Source of the DNA: Lepidurus packardi
Lineage: Eukaryota; Arthropoda; Branchiopoda; Notostraca; Triopsidae
DNA: 64,000 nucleotides
Direction of reading: 5' to 3'
Assembly (NCBI GenBank): GCA_023053545.1
Contig: JAKZAN010000006.1
Location: 6,763,001 to 6,827,000, forward strand
The position numbers were made by a program, and so were the translations under genes. Below the pieces are notes generated by a model. It ran no database searches. It was not told the origin of the DNA and saw nothing but the letters and a program-made list of their open reading frames with translations. This document shows positions 24,701-34,233 of this stretch, in pieces (position 1 is the first letter of the stretch; every line of letters begins with the position of its first letter).

Positions 24701-25426
24701 GTGCTTGATGAAATATTCGGCTAATATAGGAACAGAAGCGATGACTTGTATTGCTCCTAAGAGGCGTAAATTCGGCAAGAGCAGAGATGCTTGATTGAGC
24801 TTTTTGGCCCATGAGTCAAATACCTTGTTAAAGGTAGTAACTCGGCTTTCTTCGTCGTCGTAGTATGCGAGCAATTGCTCCAAGAAAGACTTCAATAATG
24901 AATTCTCTTGATAATCGACGATAAGTTCGGCAAGCTGATTAACGGGATCTTGTTCTTCAAAGAGTTCGGGTTGTATTAAGACGATTACAGCATTGCGCGC
25001 CAAAAGCTCCTGCATTTTCTCTCTTTCTTGTTCCAAAGTAGTTACGTTGTGTTGTTTGAGTCTTAAAAAAGTTTGGAAAAGATAGTCGATGACTTCGGTT
25101 TCGACAGAACTTGCCGTACCAATGTTATTCGTGAAGTCTGTAAGCACAAGACGCTCAAATAAAGCTTGCTCTAATGTGCTAATGTCGAACCAGTCTTGAT
25201 GTAAGCCTGACGCAAAATCCGACAAGTAGATCATATAGGGCTTATCTCTGGACAGCTTTAGCGGACGCTTTAAAGTGAAGAGGAACACGGATTCTATGAG
25301 ATTAGAAACCTGAGCATTTTCTATGGCTGACGGCGAATTTGCAGGGCTTGTTGAAGAAGCTACTTCTTGTTTCGGCGGAATACTCGACGCATTTCCGAAG
25401 AGCGCTGCGAAAGGGTTATTATCCAT
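21708..25426 (-). CDS. UBE4A: Ubiquitin conjugation factor E4 A (U-box E3/E4 ligase)
   Basis: UBE4A elongates ubiquitin chains through a C-terminal U-box that recruits E2 enzymes. Minus-strand exons: 23501-25426, 23304-23449, 22682-22831, 22390-22657, 22170-22332, 21900-22104, 21708-21843; total 2994 nt, 997 aa (human 1066). The start [11 protein letters not shown] matches the family. Core signatures are [27 protein letters not shown] and [13 protein letters not shown]. The U-box (about residues 918-985) reads [19 protein letters not shown], then STIAR across a splice to [19 protein letters not shown]. Intron 4 starts with an unusual GTTTTT donor but is needed for the conserved frame. The UBE4A ATG faces the next gene 278 bp away, a divergent pair. 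Confidence 0.96.
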
Positions 25427-25703
25427 GTTCGGTGACGAAAACGGGAATAAAACTTAAACAAAACTAGCGTTGCTATCACCAAGATTACCTCCTTTTATTG
25501 TACGAACAAGTAGTCGCCATGTAATCCCAAGATTGCTTGGAAACTTCCAGAGATGTTCGCCCAATTTACACGTGTTTGTTTACAGACAACTGCACGCCAT
25601 TCAAGCAACAAACCAGCGAATCGCTTTGAAAATGCGGTTCGATAATCTAATTCTGCAAGATCAAAAGAATCTAACAAAAACAGTCGTACTTGGGATTTAA
25701 ATT

Positions 25704-27154
25704 ATGGCAAATTCTGGGCTAGTTGCTTATGGTGTAGACAGTGATGAAGAAGTTGATAAAAATTCGGTCAGATCAAGATGTCCTCTGTATTACATATGAA
25801 AGCTAACGGTGTACTTATTAGGGTGGTTCTGCTTCTGTGAAACAACCCTCTTCTGTTGGATCACGCAAGGACAACAAATCATTGTCCAAGGATATGGAAG
25901 GAGCACCCGTCATCAAGTCTGAAAAGGTATACGGAGTTTAACGTTTTAAGCATGTGCTTTATTAGTATTACTACTCTTATGCAACGACCTGTAAATTTCT
26001 TGATAATAACGCACTCTGTCGATTGAAAGACCTGCTGTCTACCTCAAACATCTTCAAGCTGACTAGGCTGCAACATTTTACGCCCTTCCTTGCTAGCATG
26101 TAAGTAAAAAAGCTTGGTTGGAGGCTATCGAGCAAGCTGAGTGAGTATTGCAGACGGATCTGTACTTCTTTCCCTATTTAGTAAACGTGGAACTACTTAA
26201 ATTAACTAAGACAGTTAACTCAAGTTAGAAAGCAGGTCCAAAATGCATTCTCCTTCAACAGGGTTCAGAAGCGAAACGCTCCAGTGGCAGCAATGACCGC
26301 GACAGAGACCGAAGACAAGATTCTGACCGCAGTCGCGTTCGCGAAGATAGACACCATCGTGATACAAACAAACGAGAAGGGCGTCATGACGACAAACGAG
26401 ATCGCGAAAGACGTCGTGAAGATCGCTCTGGAGGACGAGACAGGCGTGATGATCGTCGACGAAGGTCTCGTGAGAAAGAACACCGTAGATCAGGAGATAG
26501 GTCACGCAGTCCTAAAAGGCCAAGTCCAAATCCGACTCTTAACAAAGACAGTAAAAGCAACAAAGAAAGTAAGAGCAAATGGCGTTAGAATGTCCCTGCA
26601 GAATGAGAATCGCTATTATTTTTAGCACCAACCCCTTCACTGGCCCTGCCAGCAGTCACCGTTTCAGTCCCTGCAACTATAAGTCACCCCCAACCCCCGC
26701 CCAAGCCTACGTTTTTCACGGGAACGGCCAAGTCACAGAAAGCCCAGGAAGAAATCCAGAAAAGAAGAGCTCTATGGAACAAGGTAATTGGAACAACTAC
26801 CTGAGAGCTTTGGTTTTATTGTTTTAATTACTGACATAGGATAAACCAAGTTCAAGCGCCGTATGGTCAGCTACTGCATTTACGCAAGATCAAGATGGCA
26901 AGGTTTCAGCCAAGTTTAAACGGCTAATGGGAATAAAGAACGCCGAAGGTAAAGCTGGTATTTCCCTTTTTTGCAAGTGATTAACATCTTTCGTAGAAGA
27001 TAACGGTCTTCAGGAAAAACCAGCAGAGGATTTAGTGAAGAAGCAACAAGAGTTGTTTGCCGGTTTGGATGCGCAATACGCAGTGGCCCGCGCAACTACT
27101 CATACCCAGAGAGGAGTTGGCCTGGGTTTCGGATCCCAGTCTTTCTCTCATTAA
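25704..27154 (+). CDS. Arg/Ser-rich coiled-coil protein, RSRC2-like
   Basis: Exons 25704-25766, 25822-25926, 26262-26568, 26626-26783, 26840-26948, 26997-27154; all phases close (299 aa). Residues about 55-160 are Arg/Asp/Ser-rich (SR/RD-like), as in nuclear splicing-associated proteins. A Pro-rich segment (SHPQPPPKPTFF) leads to KAQEEIQKRRALWNK. The C-terminus (KFKRLMGIK and ARATTHTQRGVGLGFGSQ) is the conserved block of RSRC2 and related small acidic-protein-like domains. A role in RNA processing is inferred from composition. Intron 1 uses a weak GTCAGA donor. The name RSRC2 is my best match from the C-terminal motif. Confidence 0.6.
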
Positions 27155-27619
27155 AACAAAACGAAAAACAAATTGAATTCATTGTACGCGAATACATCCT
27201 AGAACTAGATGAACTGCTTTTTTCCTACCGTGAGTGCCAGGAAGCATTTACCGGTTTACAAAACGATACCAGAAGCAGGTTTATTGTCAATCCTGAGACC
27301 TAAAACTTTGACTGTTAGCAAGTGAAGTTGGATTAAGAAGAGTAACAAAAACTACGGAGGTGTGAACTCTTACGCCAAGTTTAGCAGCTAACAGCAAAGC
27401 TACAAAGGCCATTAAATTGCAGCATGTTCTTGTAAATACAAAACCCCACCAAGAATGGACTCAAACTAAAAATGTACTACCCTTTGAGGATTTGCATAAC
27501 AGGTTAACGACCGGGGGCCCGCCCAAGATAAAACCACCACACAGTAGGTAAAGACGATCGTGTCTGACCTTGAAACTTGCTCTTAAATAACAGAAGAGGA
27601 GCACTGCACGTTCTCAAGG
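27155..27619. other. Gap between the RSRC2-like gene and the LPMO gene
   Basis: No certain gene. A 62-codon open stretch without Met (27359-27547, ending PPKIKPPHSR) and possible small exons around it are described as a finding. The last part holds the LPMO promoter. Confidence 0.4.
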
Positions 27620-27627
27620 TATAAAAG
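27620..27627 (+). promoter_or_regulatory. TATA box of the LPMO gene
   Basis: TATAAAAG lies 56 bp upstream of the LPMO ATG, so a start site about 30 bp downstream leaves a 5' UTR of roughly 30 nt. Strong TATA boxes are typical of tissue-specific, highly induced genes such as digestive or cuticle enzymes (inference). Confidence 0.6.
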
Positions 27628-27682
27628 ACTTGAACGGGAAAGTGTGTACGCTTTGGATTTTAGTTAGTAGAAAATAGTGACA

Positions 27683-29065
27683 ATGGCACGTTTTATCTTG
27701 ATAGCTCTTCTGCTAGCATCCCAACAAGTAAGCTAAGTCACATAACGAGGATTATATTATTTTTCAACAAAAAATGTATAGTGGACAACAGAAGGGCATG
27801 GTCGAATCATGAATCCTCCAGGACGAAATGCCATGTGGCGATTTGGCTTCCCTGTACCTGTTAATTACAACGATAATGAACTCTACTGCGGAGGCTATTC
27901 TGGTAAACTTTACTGCAATGAATCCACAATTATTGGTACGGCGTTAACGATTTTTCACCATAAAAGTGCAATTCGAGCAAAACAAAGGTAAATGCGGTGT
28001 GTGTGGGGATAACTGGGCTAGAAACGAACCACGAGATCACGAGACAGGAGGTTTGTTTGCAAGTGAAATTCCTGCGCGCTATTACAGCCCCGGGCAAGTA
28101 GGACAATTAAACCTATTTAGTGCCTGTGCTTTAAATGTATCTAATAAAATTGGTCTAGACTATCGACATCGAAATTGAACTTACAGCTAACCATAAAGGA
28201 ACGATGGAACTCAACATTTGTCCCACGAATGGTGCAACGCTGGAGACCGAAGAGTGCTTTAGAAAGTACGGAGCAAACGTTCCGCGTAATTTTGATGTCT
28301 TTTGACAGAAAACGGGATTTCTTTAATGTTTAGAAACCCGCTTAACTTGGCTGGCCAAAACACGAGCATATTCCATATTCCGGAAGAATCGAAGAAGATC
28401 GACACGTTCAAGTACAAAGTTGAACTACCACAAAGTCTTGTCTGTTCGAAATGCGTCATACGGTGGATCTACCGGACCGGTATAGTTAATATTAACCCAA
28501 ACATAGCTTAAAAAAACAGCTGGTCTGGTTAGGTAACACTTGGGGAATCTGCAATAATGGCACCGGAGAAATGGGTTGTGGCAACCAAGAAACTTTTATT
28601 AATTGCGCAGATGTTACCATTCAGAGTAATACGCCTACTTTCATTCCTCCTCCAGCTTATGACCGATTCGCTATTTTCGTTACCAACCCAATCACTAAAG
28701 AAGCTGAACCCTATATAAACAAGTAGGTTAACTGTAAGCTATGAAAAGGGCAAATTCGAATAAAAGTTTGTATTCCAGGAACCAGATCTGTTTGGCAACA
28801 GAACCCCACAAAGTTCGCGTGCCAAACGCTAATGATTGGTGTATGGTAAATTGCTTGAGATATCCACCCACTTGTCCTCCCGAACTGTGCAAGTGCATGT
28901 ACGTATTACCACCTACGCTTGAAAAGAGAGTAATATATTTTCTTTACTAGCTCGGAATGCCACGCTACTGGGGAACTTGCTGCCCAGAATGGAACTGATG
29001 TCTATTGCCACATAGAATGTTTGCGTTACCCGCCCAAATGCCCAGTAAATTGTGAATGTCAATAA
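27683..29065 (+). CDS. AA15-family lytic polysaccharide monooxygenase with Cys-rich tail
   Basis: AA15 LPMOs are secreted copper enzymes that cleave chitin or cellulose oxidatively. Exons 27683-27727, 27782-27902, 27967-28097, 28159-28285, 28309-28479, 28533-28722, 28779-28898, 28951-29065 (339 aa); all phases close. The signal peptide ends just before His21 (HGRIMNPPGRNAMWRFGFP), the histidine-brace N-terminal His. The second brace His is about residue 80 (PRDHETGG). Other hallmarks are YCGGYS, CGVCGDNW, IEIELTANHKG and CSKCVIRWIYRTG. After the catalytic domain come two related cysteine-rich modules, each with C-x(n)-CLRYPPxCP (NCLRYPPTCPPELCKC and ECLRYPPKCPVNCECQ). Function of the tail is unknown; substrate binding is a guess. 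Likely roles are cuticle turnover or digestion. Confidence 0.93.
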
Positions 29066-29154
29066 AACTTAACTTGTAAAAAAAAGGACAGTAGGGGATA
29101 TAATAATCGTGTGACTTGCCATGCAAAATTGTCGCGACTTACATGCAGGTTCTT

Positions 29155-29686
29155 CTATTTCTTCCCCTTTCCTTTCGCTGCTGGTTTTACTTTCGAAAAA
29201 CTCGGTCCCGCTAACGCTTTCGACTTCCGTCCCAACAGATTCATGGATTTTCCATCCTGTGCCACTTGTGCTACAAGCTGTGCCTCCAGTTTATTGTTAA
29301 TGGTTGTGCTTATGGCTTTTTTCAATTTGGCTGTTTCTAGTTGTTTGGCCTTCTTGGGTCCAATGGGGTTTGCTAGTATAAGGGCGAACAAAAATACAAA
29401 TAAACTGACATTAATTTCGGAAAATTTTTACTTCTCATGAATGTTTGTACCACTCCCATTAATAACAGTTTTCGCTAGAAGGTAAGCTAAATATAGCAAA
29501 AGAAAAGCGAAACAATTGGTTTCACAAAACGTAAATGCAACAAAATTTAAAATAAAATTGACGTAAATATAAAATGCACTAACCTATAAACTTCCTTTTG
29601 GCAGCCACTTTATCTAGATTCTTTATTTTCTTGCCTCTAACATTAGAAGGCATTTGAGCCTTAACTTTAATCTTGCCTTGTGGCAT
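29155..29686 (-). CDS. UPF0390 protein (C19orf53/LYDG10 homologue)
   Basis: Exons 29584-29686 and 29155-29372; 106 aa. A small, very basic protein (MPQGKIKVKAQMPSN start, NPIGPKKAKQLETAKLKKAI core, KPAAKGKGKK end), fitting the UPF0390 family of nuclear/nucleolar proteins of unknown function. The conserved GPKKA...KLKK...I block and length (human 99 aa) support the call. Its stop is 90 bp from the LPMO stop, tail to tail. Confidence 0.8.
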
Positions 29687-29956
29687 TTTCTAAAGTCACT
29701 ATTTGAGATTTAAGCAAAACAATTTCTGGCAACCACATGCAAGACACGCGGCGGAGCTAAGCTTCTATGGGTGTGGCTAATTAAGCCTAAGGCGGAAGTT
29801 GAACGAATCATAAGAACCTTGAAACGTACGGAGCCTCGCCCACGTAGGTCGGCCCAACCAGTCCAATGCAGTTTGCATACCATATGTGTTTGGTGGTAGC
29901 AGTTAACGTCGCAGTTTAACGCAGCGCCGAATTTAATTTTCTCTCCACGCTTAAAA

Positions 29957-31594
29957 ATGGCAGGAAATTTTACAAGTTTAGAAGATGCCTTAGACAAACA
30001 CCTCCCAGAAACTGAGCGATCTGAAGTTGTGCGAATTCTCTATGGACAAGAACTGCCGTAAGAAATTTATAAATTTTCTAAGGACGAGTAATTTTTTTTT
30101 TATTTTTTCCTTAGGAAAATCAAACTGAACGACCCACCAACTGATTTTGACCTGAAAGGCTTTGCATTTTCAGCTCTGAAAGAAGAGACTCGCCCTCCAA
30201 GGTTAAATCTTGTAGGTTATATAACGATCTAGTTTAATTCAGTAATTTGATTTGCAGAAATGTTCGCGTGGGCCTTATTCAAAATTCGATCGTCTTGCCA
30301 ACCGATGCCCCTATAGTCGAGCAACGAGAAGCGATATGGAAAAAGATAGGGAAAATGATCGAGCACGCTAGCAAATGCGGTGTCAATATCATTTGCCTAC
30401 AAGAGGCGTGGAGTATGTGTTCAATAATTAAAAATATTGCAAAATAAAACCCCTGTTTCTTTTATAGCTATGCCTTTCGCGTTCTGTACGCGTGAAAAGC
30501 ATCCTTGGTGCCAATTCGCAGAGTCGGCAGAAGACGGTCCCTCTACACTTTTCTTAGTAGAAGTAAGAGTGGGACGATCTGCCTGAGTCAAATTTTTGCT
30601 ACTGTTCTGTTATATTTGTAGCTTACTTTTATATTTGTTAGCTTGCACGTCGGTACAACATGGTTATCGTGTCCTCCATTCTTGAACGAGATGAAAACTA
30701 TGGCGAAACAATTTGGAATACTGCTGTCATTATCTCCAATAAAGGACGCGTCTTGGGCAAAACTCGTAAAAACCACATTCCCCGTGTGGGTGACTTCAAC
30801 GAATCCACGTATTACATGGAGGGAAACCTAGGGCACCCAGTTTTTGCCGTAAGGTACGGATTATTTAACCATACAAATTTAATTATTCACCTTTGGGCAG
30901 ACCGAATTCGGAAATATTGCTGTAAATATTTGCTACGGCCGTCATCATCCCCAGAACTGGATGATGTATGGCATCAATGGAGCAGAAATAGTCTTCAATC
31001 CTTCCGCAACAGTGGGTGCGCTGAGGTATGCGAAAGTACTAAAACCCAACACGGATTAAAGTTAATAAGAAAACTCGGGCCTCGTTAGTGAACCCTTATG
31101 GCCCATTGAAGCTCGCAATGCGGCTATCGCCAATAGCTACTTTACTTGTGCCATTAACCGCGTTGGGACCGAAGTATTTCCTAACGAATTCACCTCGGCT
31201 GACGGTAAAAGTGCACATAAGGATTTCGGTCACTTTTATGGCTCTAGTTACGTCGCCGGACCAGATGGGTCGCGTACCCCAGTAAAAATAAGTTTCTACT
31301 TCTTTCTTACACATATCGCATGTATACTTAATACTTTTCCCTACAAAACTGCAGGGTTTGTCTCGCACAAAAGATGGATTACTTGTGGCTGAAATAGATC
31401 TGAATTTATGTCGCCAAACGAAAGACAGATGGGGATTTAGGGTAGAAATATTGTTTTCCTTACGAAACCGTTATTAATTTATCTTCTTTCCTCTTTCGTA
31501 TCAGATGACGCAACGTTTGGATTTATATCGCGACAGTTTGATTAAAGCGACCGATCCGAACTTCCAGCGCCAAATTGTACACGATAATTTGTAA
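29957..31594 (+). CDS. UPB1: Beta-ureidopropionase
   Basis: Hydrolyses N-carbamoyl-beta-alanine to beta-alanine, CO2 and ammonia, the last step of pyrimidine catabolism; beta-alanine also feeds cuticle tanning in arthropods. Exons 29957-30057, 30115-30201, 30258-30412, 30468-30562, 30642-30848, 30901-31025, 31089-31281, 31355-31441, 31505-31594; 1140 nt, 379 aa (human 384). The nitrilase triad is present: Glu112 (CLQEAW), Lys189 (TRKNHIPR) and Cys226 ([12 protein letters not shown]), each offset by 7 from the human E119/K196/C233. [11 protein letters not shown] and [14 protein letters not shown] are also conserved. Cytosolic. Confidence 0.97.
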
Positions 31595-31677
31595 AATACC
31601 TATAGTAGTATAGGTGTATCAAGTCCCTTCGGAAGCTGTAACTACCAAGGATCGGGATTCAATTCTAATTATATAAC

Positions 31678-32601
31678 TCATAGTTTTGTACCTTTCGGAA
31701 AAATTAATATAATATCGTCATCTGTCCCAGAAGCTTCACGAGCGTTTTGGAATTCTTTAAACGTCATTGCGCACAAACCTAGCATTTGTCTAGTGAGTTT
31801 GAGAACAGGCGCAATATGCTTAAGTTACATGATTTGGTTGAAGGATTCCGATAGTAAATTTTTTTCTGGTCACGATCGTAACCGCATACCACAATGTAAT
31901 GACCTAGCAACAAGCATTAGAAACGCTCGGTTCCTCTTCCTACTAACCTTGATAGGGCAGTTTAGTGAGAAAACTTTGCATCTTGTTCGACAAAGCGGGC
32001 AAAGTCTGGCACTGGTTGCAGAATAATAGACGTGCGTTAGTGAGTACAATTGCTGGTCCACTACCGACCAAATGATCGAAAACGTCTTGCAAGGGCAATT
32101 TTCGCTGAGTAATATTAATGCCAAGCTCGGCTGCATTATTAAAGCAATCCATAATTCTTTGAGCATCCTACAATAAATGAGATTTCTTCTATATTTTAGA
32201 TAAAAGACTAAAATAGATTAAATGGTGCCAAACCTTTTTTAAAGATGCGCTATAGAAGCTTTTTGTTACATGTTGAGGATTTATACCCCATGTAGTGGTA
32301 TAATATTGATGGGGAATATTCAATCGTTTCAGAACATAACAAAGATCAATCGTCCATGTACTAGAATGGAAACTAAATTCAATAAATACCAGAAAATGAA
32401 ACAGACCCACCTTTCTCCAAACTTACCATCCTGGCAAATTTGCTCATAATTATTTAGCATATACATTTTATCGTCTGGGTGGCGCAAAATCATTTGTACG
32501 CACGCCAAGCCACAATCCCAGCTAAAGGATTGCTGAACGTGCTCTACATCATGTTGCATTAACAGTTGCAAACTGCCAATTGCACAGGCATTTCCTTCCA
32601 T
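31678..32601 (-). CDS. GUCD1: GUCD1-like protein (guanylyl cyclase domain containing 1)
   Basis: Exons 32411-32601, 32234-32360, 31948-32167, 31829-31903, 31678-31778; 714 nt, 237 aa (human about 240). Conserved blocks are SFSWDCGLACVQMILR, TWTIDLCYVL, GHYIVVCGYDRDQKKIYYRNP and FQNAREASGTDDDIILIF. Despite the name the family has a papain-like/C39-like fold (WDCG Cys, GHY His) and no proven cyclase activity; the biochemical role is unsettled. It ends 83 bp from the UPB1 stop in convergent orientation, and its upstream region is shared with TMEM248 divergently. Confidence 0.92.
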
Positions 32602-33077
32602 ACCATTAGCGCAATAATCGGTTCACCTTCAATCGTTTGCCCCGCCAGAAATGACCAGCTTCGTTCATCGATAACAAACACACGTGGCTAGCACTGTTTG
32701 GTCCTTGTTGCTGCTTCACATTGGCTGACACGCAAGCAGATTATCCAATCAGAGACATGGATTGCAAAGCGCGAATATAAAAGCAACGTTACCAGCAAAG
32801 AATGTCATGCTGTATTAACTAGTTTCATTGATATTTTTTTTATCTACTTTCATTATCCATGAATGTAAGCTGCGGTATTATTAAGGGACGGATTTAATAA
32901 AGTAAATTCACCAATATATTTAAACTTTACGTATCGTCTTTCGGTTTTCAACGTGATACTTGTTTTGTTTACATTCTGGGTGGTTCTGTTTAGAAGTGAA
33001 AGGAATGAACGGGTTTTTTGCCTGTGTAATATTCAAAGTGTATACATACTAGAAGCAAGGACCGAGTAGTCGTCAGA
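32602..33077. other. Divergent promoter region between GUCD1 and TMEM248
   Basis: 476 bp, AT-rich, no ORF. A TATAAAAG sequence occurs near 32776 on the plus strand, too far from either ATG to assign safely. Otherwise nothing notable. Confidence 0.4.
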
Positions 33078-34030
33078 ATGGGCTTTATTCTGTTCCACAA
33101 TCTCAAATCTTTTATTTATAGTAGACCTCCGTTGGTCATATTTACGCTATGTTTAGCAGCTTTTACTATCACGTTCTTTTCTTATGCTGTGTACGTCAAT
33201 TTTAGCGACAAAATTAGAAATCCCGACAATGCAGTACGTCATATTAATACTGAATATTCATTGGTTTAATGCTGATGCAGTCTATTTACGAACGTTTTTC
33301 CTTAGGACTGGAATGCTATTGCCGATAATCTCAGTAAATTGCAATTCTGCATCCAGCCATTGTCACGTGAGGCATCCAATTCGGCGCTGCAAAATCCACC
33401 CATGGCGGCTAATATGACATCTTTTTCTATTGCGTTCGCAGCACCCAAGGATGTTAAATTCCATAATTATACAACAATAATTGGAATTATAAATCCCCCT
33501 GATCTTGGCCTTAAAGGTAGCTTCGGAAAAATATTCCTGCAGTAACATGCCAATTTAGTTTATAGCACCCGTGGGAAACGGAAGCATAGAAGCCACCTTG
33601 TCGCTGATGGTCATCCATGATGCTAGTTTCTTGTGCGCCACGTTTACAGGACCAAAGCACATCTTCCCAACTTTGCCAGAAACTACATTCGCTAAATGTC
33701 ACACGCCAGAATTAGATACAGAGGTAGGAGCATTCCAAGTTTTACCCAAACCTGAGCCCCATGACCCTCGGGCCAAGTGTCTCGGCATTGGAATTCAGAG
33801 CGTCCGGGTGCGTGGGAATCCTGACTGGATCCTTTACCTAAGCGAGGTATATATTAATTAAAAAAAAAATCAGCAACGATATCTAAAATGGAATTCGTAT
33901 ATAGACAGATCGTTCTGTCATGAGTGTACATTTGCTGGCCACTAGCTACTTCTTATTAGCAACAATAGCATCATTGCTGATCTTTGCTGGGATTCGTGGC
34001 GGTGGCAAACGCGCAAAACAATTTTTATAA
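33078..34030 (+). CDS. TMEM248: Transmembrane protein 248 homologue
   Basis: Exons 33078-33233, 33306-33516, 33566-33846, 33905-34030; 257 aa (human 314). Signatures: NLKSFIYSRPPLVIFTLCLA at the first membrane segment (about residues 15-36), DWNAIADNLSKLQFC in the lumenal/extracellular part, Cys-rich middle (LCATFTGPKH, TFAKCHTPEL) and DRSVMSVHLLATSYFLL leading into a second membrane segment (about 222-245). Family function is unknown; TMEM219/TMEM248 share this layout. In intron 3 the acceptor at 33904 rather than 33907 is needed for the frame. Confidence 0.85.
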
Positions 34031-34233
34031 CCGAACGCACAATCCAACCAAACGGAGACGGGACTTGTCAAATGGCGTTTGGTCGCCCACATCTTAGGCG
34101 TGCCTTTATCGATTGAATTATCACCTCCACTAGTCATAATGACTGGGCGCATTGTTTCATATGAATATAATACTGGTTGAAAAATACATGTGTGTTGCTG
34201 AAAAATTTGCATGGACGTCGCAATCTTCGGTCT

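Noticed and set aside
33338-33548. Alternative ORFs across TMEM248 exon 2
   Set aside because: They overlap the exon in other frames; only the frame listed joins its neighbours.
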